From NCBI RefSeq assembly GCF_014252095.1, contig NZ_CP059210.1, forward strand, positions 188,333-224,268: DNA of 35,936 nt, given 5' to 3'. Under the pieces are notes generated by a model. The model worked only from the letters and a program-made list of their open reading frames with translations, ran no database searches and was not told the DNA's origin. A program made the position numbers and the translations under genes. Below, piece by piece: positions 15,721 to 24,550 of this stretch (the first letter of the stretch is position 1; each line of letters opens with the position of its first letter). This DNA is from Blattabacterium cuenoti (GTDB taxonomy: Bacteria > Bacteroidota > Bacteroidia > Flavobacteriales > Blattabacteriaceae).

Positions 15721-18372
15721 CTAATCTAAATTTTTATTTTTTCTTTTTAAGAATTCTTCAAGATGAACTATTTTTTTCAAAGTATCACTTTCTTTCTTTT
15801 TTTCCTTTAAAAGGATTTCTTTTGGAACAGATTTCACATATTTATTGTTGGATAAATTCTTCCGGATCATAGATAATAAATTATAAAAATATTGAATTTT
15901 TTTTTCAATTTGAATAAGATCTATTTTATTAGAAGAATACTTTCTATCTAAATAAAGAAAATATTTATCCGTTCCTAAAAAAAAGGAAAAAAATTGTTCT
16001 TTTTTAGGTTTTTTTAAAACATGAATGATTTGAGATAAATTTGCTAATTTTAATATTATAGAATGGTATTCTTTCTCTATTCCTTCTTTCATGTAAAAGA
16101 AAACTAAACTTTTTTTATAAGGAATATTCATTTTATTTCTTATAGAACGTATTTGAGATATAATTTGAACTGCCTTTTCAAAAGAAACTAAAATTTTCTG
16201 ATTATAGGATTTTTTTTTAGGCCAAGAAGAAATAATTAAAGCTTCTTCTCTTGTTCTTTTTTGAAGAAGACTCCAAATTTCTTCGGAAAGAAAAGGCATA
16301 TATGGATGTAATAGTTTTAACACATTCTCAAACCACTTAATTGTATTTGAATAGACTGGTTTCGATATCCCTTTTCCAAAAACAGGTTTAATAATTTCAA
16401 GAAACCAAGAACAAAAATCATTCCAAATTAACTTATATAAAATCATCAATGATTCATCAAATTTATATTGATGAAAATTTTTTTCAAAAATTTCTAAAAC
16501 ATGATAAAAACGATTTTCAAACCATCTAATAGCCTTTTTAGATGCTTCAGGAAAATCTTTATTTTTTTCTTCTATTTTCCAACTTTTTATCAAACGAAAA
16601 GCATTCCATATCTTATTAGAAAAATTTCTTCCTAGTAAACAGATATTTTCCTCAAAATGAAAATCTTTTCCTGCACTAGCTCTTAGCATAATCCCCATAC
16701 GAACAGCATCTGCTCCATATTTTTCAATTAAATCTACAGGATTTGGAGAATTATTTAGAGATTTAGATATTTTCTGATTTTTATCATCTCTTACTATTCC
16801 AGTAAAAAAAACCCTTTTAAATGGTTTTTGTTTTCTGAAAAAAAAACCAGCCATAATCATACGCGAAACCCAAAAAAACAAGATATCTGAACCTGTAACT
16901 AAATCTTCAGTAGGATAGTAATAAGATATTTCTCGATTATGAGGATGAATAATTCCATCAAAAACAGACATAGGTAAGATCCAGGAAGAAAACCATGTAT
17001 CTAAAACATCTGATTCTTGTCTAATTTCATTTTCCTTTAAATGAGGATCATGACTCTTAATTTTCGCTTTTATTAAGGCTTGTTCCAAATTTTCTGCTAC
17101 TACAAAATCATTTTTTGAATTTCCATAATAATAAACTGGGATACGATGTCCCCACCACAATTGTCTAGATATATTCCAATCACGAATTTTATCCATCCAC
17201 TGAAAATAAATTTTTTTAAATTTACTTGGATAAAATTGGATTTCTCCATTTTTAACTGCTTCTACAGCAGGAATAGACATTTTTTTCATCTTTAGAAACC
17301 ATTGAAGAGACAATTTTTGTTCTACTACGGTTTTTGTTCTTTCTGAGAATCCAATTTTTTGATTAAAGTTATCTACCTTAGACAAAACTTCTAAGCTAGA
17401 TAACTCTTTGATTATATTTTTCCTCACTTCAAAACGATCCATTCCTTGATAATGAAGACATTTTTCATTGAGAGTTGCATCCTCATTGAAAATGTCAATT
17501 ATCTCTAAATGATATGTATCAGCAATAGCTTTATCATTGATGTCATGAGCTGGAGTGATTTTTAAACATCCTGATCCAAAAGATGGATCTACGTATGAAT
17601 CTTGAATAATAGGTATCAATCGATTGATTATTGGGATTCTTGCGTATTTTCCCTTTAAATGAAAATAACGATTGTCATCTGGATGGAAACAAATAGCTGT
17701 ATCCCCAAACATGGTTTCAGGACGAGTCGTAGCAATAGTCACAAAATATTTTTCCCCTTCTATTGGATATTTTATATAAAAAAGTTTTCCTTTTTGTTCT
17801 CGATAGAAGACTTCTTCATCCGAAATAGTCGTTTTAGCTTCTGGATCCCAATTTACTACACGATAACCCCTGTATATATATCCCTGATTATATAAATCTA
17901 TAAAAACTTCTGTAACAGATTTGGATAATTTATTGTTCATAGTAAATTGAACACGGTTCCAATCACAAGAACACCCCAATTTTTTTAGTTGATTTAAAAT
18001 AATGTTCTTATGTTTTTCAGACCATTCCGAAACATGTGATAAAAATTTCTCTCTTCCTATAAGAATTTTAGACAATCCTTTTTCCTTTAATTGATGAACT
18101 ACTTTTGCTTCTGTGGCAATAGAAGCATGATCCATCCCAGGAATCCAACAAGGATTGTATCCTTTCATTCTTGCATATCTAATCAATATGTCCTGTATAG
18201 TATTATTCAAAATATGTCCAATATGAAGAACTCCAGTAATATTAGGAGGCGGCATCAAAATTGTATAAGGGGCCTTCTTTCCCGGTAAAGAAAAAAAGTA
18301 ATTTTCATTCATCCAATGATGATAGATTCTTTTTTCTACAGATTTTGGATCATATTTAATTGGAATATCCAT
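15721..18372 (-). CDS. valS: Valyl-tRNA synthetase
   Basis: Class I synthetase of 883 residues from the ATG at 18370-18372. HIGH is intact at 50-53 (GVLHIGH) and KMSKS appears as KISKS (NQKISKSLN). The editing domain (VTIATTRPETMFGDTAI) and a shortened C-terminal coiled coil rich in lysine are present, so unlike ThrRS this enzyme keeps its proofreading region. The frame stays open to 18429, but the extra N-terminal residues are hydrophobic and unlike the family and would overlap folA, so the internal ATG was chosen. Its start is 22 nt from the folA start, head to head. Confidence 0.96.
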   Translation of the reverse strand: MDIPIKYDPKSVEKRIYHHWMNENYFFSLPGKKAPYTILMPPPNITGVLHIGHILNNTIQDILIRYARMKGYNPCWIPGMDHASIATEAKVVHQLKEKGLSKILIGREKFLSHVSEWSEKHKNIILNQLKKLGCSCDWNRVQFTMNNKLSKSVTEVFIDLYNQGYIYRGYRVVNWDPEAKTTISDEEVFYREQKGKLFYIKYPIEGEKYFVTIATTRPETMFGDTAICFHPDDNRYFHLKGKYARIPIINRLIPIIQDSYVDPSFGSGCLKITPAHDINDKAIADTYHLEIIDIFNEDATLNEKCLHYQGMDRFEVRKNIIKELSSLEVLSKVDNFNQKIGFSERTKTVVEQKLSLQWFLKMKKMSIPAVEAVKNGEIQFYPSKFKKIYFQWMDKIRDWNISRQLWWGHRIPVYYYGNSKNDFVVAENLEQALIKAKIKSHDPHLKENEIRQESDVLDTWFSSWILPMSVFDGIIHPHNREISYYYPTEDLVTGSDILFFWVSRMIMAGFFFRKQKPFKRVFFTGIVRDDKNQKISKSLNNSPNPVDLIEKYGADAVRMGIMLRASAGKDFHFEENICLLGRNFSNKIWNAFRLIKSWKIEEKNKDFPEASKKAIRWFENRFYHVLEIFEKNFHQYKFDESLMILYKLIWNDFCSWFLEIIKPVFGKGISKPVYSNTIKWFENVLKLLHPYMPFLSEEIWSLLQKRTREEALIISSWPKKKSYNQKILVSFEKAVQIISQIRSIRNKMNIPYKKSLVFFYMKEGIEKEYHSIILKLANLSQIIHVLKKPKKEQFFSFFLGTDKYFLYLDRKYSSNKIDLIQIEKKIQYFYNLLSMIRKNLSNNKYVKSVPKEILLKEKKKESDTLKKIVHLEEFLKRKNKNLD

Positions 18373-18394
18373 AAATTTAAAAATATAAAAAAAA

Positions 18395-18904
18395 ATGAAA
18401 ATTATACTAATTTCTGCTATTTCTAGCAATGGCTTTATAGGAAAAAATAATCAATTAATGTGGCATTTACCAAATGATTTAAAACGTTTCAAAAATATGA
18501 CTTTTGGAGAAACCATTCTGATGGGTCGGAAAACTTTTGAATCCATTGGGAAAATTCTTCCAGGAAGAAGAAATATTATACTCACAAAAAAAAATAAAAT
18601 ACATTTTTTTTCCTCGAATAAGACTAATCCTTGCGGAACTTTTGAAGTTTATTCTTCTTTGAAACAAGTTTATGACTTAAATTATAAAAAAATATTTGTG
18701 ATAGGAGGAGAAGAAATCTATACTTCTACTATAGATAAAGCTCATATCATAGAATTAACTGTAATTCACAAAAAATTTTACGGAGATGCAAAATTTCCAA
18801 AAATTTCTCTTAGGAAGTGGAAAAAAAAATATGAATTTTTTCATGAAAAAGATAAACATCATTTATATAATTACAGTTTTATACAATATGAAAGAAAAGA
18901 CTAA
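18395..18904 (+). CDS. folA: Dihydrofolate reductase
   Basis: Reduces dihydrofolate to tetrahydrofolate with NADPH. The 169 residues show the ordered DHFR motifs: ISAISSNGFIGKNNQLMWHLPNDLKRFK (the acidic active-site residue is Asp28), GRKTFESIG, PGRRNIILTK and the NADPH-binding KKIFVIGGEEIY. The length is normal. It is transcribed away from valS across only 22 nt, so any promoter must sit partly inside valS. It converges with the nuclease-domain gene, with 4 nt between stops. It supplies THF for FolD and MetF, which are also in this window. Confidence 0.95.
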   Translation: MKIILISAISSNGFIGKNNQLMWHLPNDLKRFKNMTFGETILMGRKTFESIGKILPGRRNIILTKKNKIHFFSSNKTNPCGTFEVYSSLKQVYDLNYKKIFVIGGEEIYTSTIDKAHIIELTVIHKKFYGDAKFPKISLRKWKKKYEFFHEKDKHHLYNYSFIQYERKD

Positions 18905-18908
18905 TTAT

Positions 18909-19532
18909 TTATTCTCTTCTATCTAGTTCTTTTTTGATCCTGGCCGCCAGTTCGTAACATTCATTTACAACTGCATGATTTAATAAAACGTTCAGATCTC
19001 TTTCTGTCATTTTTTCTAAATCTTTTTGACTGTTTTCTTTTTTAAAAGAAAGTTGAACAGAATTTTCAATCCCTCCTTCTGAAGAGGTCTCATTTTCTTT
19101 ATTTTCGATAGGAAATCCATTTTCAAAATAAATTCCAGCCTTATCAAATATTTCTTTTGTAGTATAAATGGGAGCTTGAAATCGCACAGCTAAAGCTACC
19201 GCATCGGATGTTTTGGAATCTATTTTATGTTCTTTATTTTCTCCTTCAAACAGGATATAAGAAAAAAATATTCCATTGAGTAATTTATATATAACAACTG
19301 CTTTTAACTTTATATGAAATGCTTTCGAAAAAGTGATAAATAGATCATGTGTAAAAGATCTAGATGGATCTCTTTTTCCTAGAGCATAAGCAATAGATTG
19401 AGCCTGCAAACTCTCTATGATAATAGGAAGTTTTATTCTTCCAGATTCTTCTTCCAGTAATAAAACATATATTCCAGATTGTATTTGACTTAAGGAGATT
19501 CCACGTATAGCTAATCTGATAAGTTGTTCCAT
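18909..19532 (-). CDS. Bifunctional nuclease (DUF151) domain protein with UVR motif
   Basis: From ATG 19530-19532 the product has 207 residues. The N-terminal part (MEQLIRLAIRGISLSQIQSG, then LPIIIESLQAQSIAYAL, RSFTHDL, SKTSDAVALAVRFQAPIYTT) is the bifunctional nuclease domain described as having DNase and RNase activity. The C-terminus (LNVLLNHAVVNECYELAARIKKELDRRE) is a UVR-type helical motif. An acidic linker joins them. The frame is open to 19700 but the added 56 residues are low-complexity and unlike the family, and they lie upstream of a TATATTTG promoter box, so they were rejected. The cellular role is uncertain. Confidence 0.85.
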   Translation of the reverse strand: MEQLIRLAIRGISLSQIQSGIYVLLLEEESGRIKLPIIIESLQAQSIAYALGKRDPSRSFTHDLFITFSKAFHIKLKAVVIYKLLNGIFFSYILFEGENKEHKIDSKTSDAVALAVRFQAPIYTTKEIFDKAGIYFENGFPIENKENETSSEGGIENSVQLSFKKENSQKDLEKMTERDLNVLLNHAVVNECYELAARIKKELDRRE

Positions 19533-19555
19533 AGAATAGAAAAAATATATATCAC

Positions 19556-19563
19556 CAAATATA
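19556..19563 (-). promoter_or_regulatory. Bacteroidetes-type promoter box for the DUF151 gene
   Basis: The minus strand reads TATATTTG, an exact TAnnTTTG match, 24 nt before the chosen ATG at 19532. Initiation about 7 nt downstream would give a leader of some 17 nt. The position supports the shorter start for this gene. Confidence 0.55.
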
Positions 19564-19718
19564 CTAAATTTGGAAGTAAATTTTATGGATTTTAAAAATA
19601 GGAATATATAAAATTCTTTGTAAAAATTGTTGCTAGATGTAATAATTTTTTTTATATATTTAAGATTCAAGAATCCTAATCGTATACTGTAACTATGCAA
19701 CTATTTAAAATTTTTATT

Positions 19719-20387
19719 ATGAATACTTCTATTAGATTTCTAATTCCAACAATTTTTCTATCGTTAGGAGTTTTTCTCGTCTCCTGTAATGATGAGATCA
19801 CTTCTGTTGATGAATCTGTAAATAAAAAAAAAACAGAAGATTCCCCTTTTATTCCTCCTCCTACAGGTCCTTCTTTTGCTAGCTCTAATCCAATAACTCC
19901 GACCCCCCCCGCACCCACTCCTCAGAAGCCTCATTTTATTCCTACTGATCCTCCTTCTAATGGAGATAAACCTTCTTCTTCGGTTTCTACTGCTCATTTT
20001 TATTCCGAAGATTTGTCTAAAAGAATAAAAGAGATCGGTGAAAAAATAGAAAGATTAGAAAAAGAAAGCGAGTTTCATCATCATGACTTCTATCAGATGG
20101 TTGGGGTACAAAAAGGATTATTGAATGAAGTGAAAAGAAAAAAAACGGTCATGAAATCTAAACCTTATGGTTCAGCAGAACACATACAAGCTCGAAAAGA
20201 ATTTGAAGATCAAAAACAATTAGGAAAAGAAAGATTAAAAATACTTAAAGAAAAAAATTTATTTTTGAGTCAACTAACTAAATCTATAACAGAGGCTAAA
20301 AATGAACAACTTGCTCTTCAAAAAATGCAAGAAGATTTCCTTCAAAAAAAAAATAATTTAACTAACACAGAGGAAAAAAAGAACTGA
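19719..20387 (+). CDS. Unrecognised lipoprotein with Pro-rich linker and coiled coil
   Basis: I do not recognise the family. From the ATG at 19719 the product has 222 residues. The N-terminus is a hydrophobic signal sequence ending in a lipobox (LVSC, Cys23), so it is probably lipid-anchored; the Asp-Glu pair just after the Cys could be a surface-export signal as known in some Bacteroidetes (inference). Residues 43-86 are a Pro/Thr/Ser linker and about 97-217 are charged heptad-like helices, likely a coiled coil. The gene holds A10 (19824-19833), C8 (19903-19910) and A10 (20344-20353) tracts. An upstream ATG at 19695 is a possible alternative start. A terminator follows at once. Confidence 0.8.
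   Translation: MNTSIRFLIPTIFLSLGVFLVSCNDEITSVDESVNKKKTEDSPFIPPPTGPSFASSNPITPTPPAPTPQKPHFIPTDPPSNGDKPSSSVSTAHFYSEDLSKRIKEIGEKIERLEKESEFHHHDFYQMVGVQKGLLNEVKRKKTVMKSKPYGSAEHIQARKEFEDQKQLGKERLKILKEKNLFLSQLTKSITEAKNEQLALQKMQEDFLQKKNNLTNTEEKKN
19903..19910 (+). repeat. C8 homopolymer in the lipoprotein gene
   Basis: Eight consecutive C residues code for the end of Thr62 plus Pro63-Pro64 in the proline-rich linker. A run of C this long is striking in such an AT-rich genome. A change of one base would put the coiled-coil half out of frame. Confidence 0.9.
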
Positions 20388-20411
20388 TTGATTGATTATA
20401 TCAAATTAAAA

Positions 20412-20462
20412 AACGGAAAAGCGAAGATATTAGATTAGGCTTCCTTTTCCGTTATTATTTTA
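20412..20462 (+). terminator. Intrinsic terminator after the lipoprotein gene
   Basis: AACGGAAAAG (20412-20421) pairs perfectly with CTTTTCCGTT (20444-20453). A further GAAG/CTTC step extends the stem after a single bulged C, with a loop of about 13 nt. A T-rich run follows. It ends transcription between the lipoprotein gene and pdhB, and is one of only two clear terminator-like hairpins in the window. Confidence 0.8.
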
Positions 20463-20485
20463 TAACAGTTGAGAACTTTTACATT

Positions 20486-21469
20486 ATGATGAAAGAAAAA
20501 ACTTTTCGTGAAGTCCTAGCAGAAGCTATGAGTGAAGAAATGAGAAGAGATAAGGCGGTCTACCTTATGGGAGAAGAAGTGGCTCAATATAATGGAGCTT
20601 ATAAAGCTTCCAAAGGAATGCTTGAAGAATTTGGCCCAAAAAGAGTTATCGATACACCTATATCAGAATTAGGATTTTCTGGAATAGGAGTAGGTTCTGC
20701 CATGAACGGATGCAGACCTATTATTGAATTTATGACTTTTAATTTCTCTTTAGTCGCCATGGACCAAATTATTAATAATGCGGCAAAAATCCGTTATATG
20801 AGTGGGGGGCAATGGAATATTCCTATTGTTTTTAGAGGTCCTACTGGATCTGCTGGACAATTAGGAGCTACGCATTCTCAATCTTTTGAAAGTTGGTATG
20901 CTAGTTGTCCTGGATTAAAAGTAGTAATTCCATGTAATCCATATGATGCTAAAGGACTTTTAAAATCCGCTATAAGAGATAACAATCCCGTAATTTTTAT
21001 GGAATCTGAACAAATGTATGGGGATAAAATGATGATTCCAGAAGAAGAATATATTCTTCCTATTGGAAAAGCTGAAGTAAAAAAAGAAGGAACAGATATT
21101 AGTTTAGTTTCTTTTGGAAAGATAATGAAAATGGCCTTAAACATTGCCAATAAATTAGATCGAGAAAACATCAGTGTAGAAGTCATAGATATTCGGACTA
21201 TTCGTCCGTTAGATTATGAGTCTATACTTTTTTCTGTGAAAAAAACTAATCGTTTAGTGATTTTAGAGGAATCCTGGCCTTTTTCTTCAATAGCTTCTGA
21301 AGTCTCTTATGTTATACAAAAAAAAGCGTTTGACTACTTGGATGCGCCTATCAGTAGAATTACTCTACTTGATACTCCTGCACCTTATTCTTCTAATTTA
21401 ATTAAAGCTTGGTTTCCAAATGAAGAAAAAATAATAAAGACTATAAAAGAAACCCTTTACATTATCTAA
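20486..21469 (+). CDS. pdhB: Pyruvate dehydrogenase E1 component, beta subunit
   Basis: The 327 residues match stand-alone E1-beta: TFREVLAEAMSEEMRRD, GEEVAQYNGAYKASKGM, DTPISELGFSGIGVGSAMNG, FNFSLVAMDQIINNAAK, GATHSQ, and a C-terminal VEVIDIRTIRPLD with a conserved EESWPF. With E1-alpha it decarboxylates pyruvate for the PDH complex. The alpha partner, E2 and E3 are not in this window; pdhB separate from pdhA is, as far as I recall, usual in flavobacteria. It differs clearly from the fused E1 at 11327-13771. It is preceded by a terminator, so it has its own promoter, though no good TAnnTTTG box was seen. The stop abuts the metF stop with no gap. Confidence 0.93.
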   Translation: MMKEKTFREVLAEAMSEEMRRDKAVYLMGEEVAQYNGAYKASKGMLEEFGPKRVIDTPISELGFSGIGVGSAMNGCRPIIEFMTFNFSLVAMDQIINNAAKIRYMSGGQWNIPIVFRGPTGSAGQLGATHSQSFESWYASCPGLKVVIPCNPYDAKGLLKSAIRDNNPVIFMESEQMYGDKMMIPEEEYILPIGKAEVKKEGTDISLVSFGKIMKMALNIANKLDRENISVEVIDIRTIRPLDYESILFSVKKTNRLVILEESWPFSSIASEVSYVIQKKAFDYLDAPISRITLLDTPAPYSSNLIKAWFPNEEKIIKTIKETLYII

Positions 21470-22429
21470 TTAATACACAGCTTGAACTATCTGATAAATA
21501 TTTTCTGGTTTGTCCATGGTGTAATAATGGATCACTTCAACTCCAGAATCTTTTAGTTCTTTAGATTGTTGGATCGCCCATTCAATTCCAATATGAGAAA
21601 CCATTTTTTTATCTTTTACTTTTTCAATTTCTTTCACTAATTCATGAGGAATATTTAAATAAAAACGAGAAGGAAGACTATTTAACTGTTTTTTAGAAGA
21701 AATTGGTTTAATTCCAGGTATGATAGGTACATCCACTCCTTCTGATCTACATTTTTTTACAAAAGAAAAGTATTTTTTATTATCAAAAAACATTTGAGTG
21801 ACAATATAATTAGCTCCTGCTTCCACTTTTTTCTTTAAAAAAAACAAATCACTTTCCATATTTGGCGCTTCTAAATGTTTTTCTGGATATCCAGCTATTC
21901 CAATACAAAAATCAAATAATGGAGAATCTTTTTGTTCGAAAGTATTATCAAGGTACTTCCCCATGTTCAAGTTTTGAACTTGTTCAACCAATTCTACAGC
22001 ATATTGATGACCGTTTTTTTTCGAAAAAAAACTCTTTTCAGATTTTAAAGGATCTCCTCGAAGAACTAAAACATTGTCTATTCCTAAAAAATTTAGATCT
22101 ATTAAAGCATTTTCCGTCATTTGTCTATTGAATCCACCACAAATGAGGTGTGGAACCGCATCTATTCCATATTTATTCATAATAGCCGCACAAATTCCTA
22201 CAGTTCCTGGACGTCTTGAAATAGTTTTTCTTTGTAAAAGTCCATTTTCTTTTTCTACATAAATAAATTCCTCACGATGATATGTGACATCAATAAAAGG
22301 AGGATTAAATTCCATTAGAGGATCTAATGTAGAAAAAATATCTTTGATGTCATGTCCTCTTAAAGGAGGTAGTATTTCAAAAGAAAATAAACTCTTTTTA
22401 GCTTTAGCTATATGATCAGTTACTTTCAT
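21470..22429 (-). CDS. metF: Methylenetetrahydrofolate reductase
   Basis: FAD enzyme reducing 5,10-methylene-THF to 5-methyl-THF, the methyl donor for methionine synthesis. From the ATG at 22427-22429 the product has 319 residues: MKVTDHIAKAKKSLFSFEILPPLRG, PFIDVTYHREEF, VLVLRGDP, IGIAGYPEKHLEAPN and ITQMFFDN-like TQMFFDNKKY, all family signatures. The frame also opens at 22450, which would overlap serS by 17 nt; the family N-terminus favours the inner ATG, 4 nt after the serS stop. It is probably cotranscribed with serS. Confidence 0.94.
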   Translation of the reverse strand: MKVTDHIAKAKKSLFSFEILPPLRGHDIKDIFSTLDPLMEFNPPFIDVTYHREEFIYVEKENGLLQRKTISRRPGTVGICAAIMNKYGIDAVPHLICGGFNRQMTENALIDLNFLGIDNVLVLRGDPLKSEKSFFSKKNGHQYAVELVEQVQNLNMGKYLDNTFEQKDSPLFDFCIGIAGYPEKHLEAPNMESDLFFLKKKVEAGANYIVTQMFFDNKKYFSFVKKCRSEGVDVPIIPGIKPISSKKQLNSLPSRFYLNIPHELVKEIEKVKDKKMVSHIGIEWAIQQSKELKDSGVEVIHYYTMDKPENIYQIVQAVY

Positions 22430-22433
22430 TTTT

Positions 22434-23708
22434 TTATTTAATATTATCAAATCCTGTATAAGGAACTAAGACCTTAGGAATATTAATTTGATTGACTGTT
22501 TGATTATTTTCTAATAAAGCTGCCATAATCCTTGGTAAAGCCAAAGCACTTCCATTAAGAGTATGACATAATTCTATTTTTCCTGTCATGTTTTTGTATC
22601 TAAGATTTAATCTATTAGATTGAAAATTAGTACAATTAGAAATTGAACTAACTTCTAACCATTTTTTTTGTGCCATAGAATACACTTCAAAATCATAAGT
22701 TATTGCAGAAGCAAATCCTAAATCTTTTCCGATTAAACGAATCAGACGAAATGGTAATTCTAAAGATTTCAAAATGTTTTGAACGTGTAAAATCATTTCC
22801 TCTAAATAATAAAAAGAAGTATCAGAAGTAGTAATTTGAATAACTTCTACTTTTTCGAATTGATGCAGTCTATTTAATCCTCGTACTTTAGATCCATAAG
22901 ATCCAGCTTCTCTTCTAAAACAAGATGTATACGTAGTGGCTTTTATAGGTAAGTCTCTATAATTTAATAGATTATTTCTATAACAGTTCATAAGAGGAAT
23001 TTCTCCAGTTGGAATAAGATAAAAATTATCTTTTTCTATAAAATACATTTGACCTTCTTTATCCGGAATTTGGCCTGTAGAATAGCCTGATATTTCATTA
23101 ATAAGATAAGGAAAACTGTACTCCTTATAAGAAGCTTGTATATTTTTATCTAAGAAATATTGAATTAAACTTCTTTGCAGTTTAGCGCCTCTTCCAATAT
23201 ATACTGGAAATCCAGATCCACATATTTTTGCTCCTAAATATAAATCAAATAACTGAAATTTTTTTGCTAACTCCCAATGAGGAAGAGCATTTTCAATTTT
23301 TATTGAATCAGGAGGTGCTTCTTGAAAAAGAAAATCGTCTTTTTCTAAATTCTTTTTTACTATTTCATCAGGAATATTAGGAATTTGATCTAATTTTTTT
23401 TCTAAATTTTGAATAATATTTTTTAATTGAATACGAAGATTTTTTTTTTTCTTTTTTAAAGAAGAAGATTCATCTTTTAAAGATTTTATTAGAAATTTTT
23501 TTCCATTTTTATCACCTATAATATGGCTTATTTCTTTGGAAATTTTATTTTCATTCTCTGAGATTTTATTGATCTCATATTGTATTTGTTTCTTCCTATT
23601 ATCTAAGATGAGGATCTCATCTATTAAGTTTCTTTTTTCAAATTTTCTTTTTTCTAGTCCTGATAAAATTTTTTCCCTGTTTTTACGTATGAAAGAGACT
23701 TGAAGCAT
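22434..23708 (-). CDS. serS: Seryl-tRNA synthetase
   Basis: Class II synthetase of 424 residues. The N-terminal antiparallel coiled-coil arm that holds the long variable arm of tRNA-Ser covers about residues 1-110. The core has IPTGEIPLMN (the TxE serine-binding loop), motif 2 FRREAGSYGSKVRGLNRLHQFEKVE and motif 3 NGSALALPRIMAALLENNQ. The coiled coil includes an 11-A run (sense strand; 23440-23450) coding for lysines. It is transcribed away from ksgA with 68 nt between starts, and metF follows. Confidence 0.96.
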   Translation of the reverse strand: MLQVSFIRKNREKILSGLEKRKFEKRNLIDEILILDNRKKQIQYEINKISENENKISKEISHIIGDKNGKKFLIKSLKDESSSLKKKKKNLRIQLKNIIQNLEKKLDQIPNIPDEIVKKNLEKDDFLFQEAPPDSIKIENALPHWELAKKFQLFDLYLGAKICGSGFPVYIGRGAKLQRSLIQYFLDKNIQASYKEYSFPYLINEISGYSTGQIPDKEGQMYFIEKDNFYLIPTGEIPLMNCYRNNLLNYRDLPIKATTYTSCFRREAGSYGSKVRGLNRLHQFEKVEVIQITTSDTSFYYLEEMILHVQNILKSLELPFRLIRLIGKDLGFASAITYDFEVYSMAQKKWLEVSSISNCTNFQSNRLNLRYKNMTGKIELCHTLNGSALALPRIMAALLENNQTVNQINIPKVLVPYTGFDNIK

Positions 23709-23764
23709 AGAGAAAATTAAAATCGTATTTCTAAGTCTTCACAAGATACAAATAATATATTTTC

Positions 23765-23772
23765 TATCTTTG
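23765..23772 (+). promoter_or_regulatory. Bacteroidetes-type promoter box directly before ksgA
   Basis: TATCTTTG, an exact TAnnTTTG match, ends only 4 nt before the ksgA ATG. If transcription begins the usual few bases downstream, the message would have almost no leader. Confidence 0.55.
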
Positions 23773-23776
23773 CATA

Positions 23777-24550
23777 ATGCGTGAATCTTTTTTTCATAAA
23801 AAATTTGATCAATACTTTTTAAAAGACAAAAATATAGCTAAGAAAATTGTCAAGAATCTTTCTTATAAAAATTATAATACTGTAGTTGAAATAGGTCCAG
23901 GATTAGGAATATTGACTCGTTATTTATTAACTCCATGGAACAAACTATTTTTAATAGAAATTGATAAAAAATTAATCCTGTTTTTAAGAAAAAATTTTTC
24001 AGTTTCTAAAAATCAAATCATACATAAAGATTTTTTACAATGGAATCCTGAAGAAATGAATCTAACAAATTTCGCAATAATTGGAAATTTTCCTTATAGA
24101 ATTTCTTCTCAAATTTTATTTCATATATTAAAATATAATCAATATATCCCAGAATGTATTGGGATGTTTCAAAAAGAAGTAGCAGAACGTATCACATCTC
24201 ATGAAGGAAATAAAACCTATGGAATTTTATCTGTTCTCGTACAAACATTTTATGAAGTGAAATATCTGTTTACAGTAAATAAACATGTTTTTTTTCCTAT
24301 TCCAAATGTAAAATCTGCCGTAATTTCCTTAAAGAAAAAAGAAAGAAAAATTTTCTGTAATAAGGATCTTTTATTTCAATGTGTAAAAATAGCTTTTAAT
24401 CAAAGAAGGAAAACATTAAAAAATGCTTTACAATATTTTATTAAAGAAATACCAAATTATTATAACCTCCCATTCTTAAATAAAAGAGCAGAACAATTAT
24501 CTGTAAAAGATTTTCTTCAATTAACAAAAGAAATAGAAAATAGAAAATGA
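23777..24550 (+). CDS. rsmA: 16S rRNA adenine dimethyltransferase
   Basis: KsgA/RsmA dimethylates two adenines near the 3' end of 16S rRNA during 30S maturation. The 257 residues include the SAM motif VVEIGPGLGILTRYL, the acidic IEIDKKL, and the catalytic NFPYRISSQILFHIL (NxPY). FQKEVAERI and FPIPNVKSAVISL are also conserved. The usual N-terminal GQHFL is degenerate (FDQYFLKDKNIA). It begins the ksgA-folD-queE cluster and its stop overlaps the folD start (ATGA). Confidence 0.95.
   Translation: MRESFFHKKFDQYFLKDKNIAKKIVKNLSYKNYNTVVEIGPGLGILTRYLLTPWNKLFLIEIDKKLILFLRKNFSVSKNQIIHKDFLQWNPEEMNLTNFAIIGNFPYRISSQILFHILKYNQYIPECIGMFQKEVAERITSHEGNKTYGILSVLVQTFYEVKYLFTVNKHVFFPIPNVKSAVISLKKKERKIFCNKDLLFQCVKIAFNQRRKTLKNALQYFIKEIPNYYNLPFLNKRAEQLSVKDFLQLTKEIENRK

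Noticed and set aside
18373..18429. N-terminal extension of ValRS (19 residues)
   Set aside because: The extra residues are hydrophobic, lack family similarity and overlap the folA start on the other strand; the ATG at 18372 gives the normal N-terminus.
19533..19700. N-terminal extension of the DUF151 protein
   Set aside because: Low-complexity Phe/Ile/Lys-rich residues unlike the family, lying upstream of and across the TATATTTG promoter box.
19676..19997. Two minus-strand ORFs opposite the lipoprotein gene
   Set aside because: Their Gly- and Arg-rich composition mirrors the Pro-rich linker on the other strand; no promoter, family or domain supports them.
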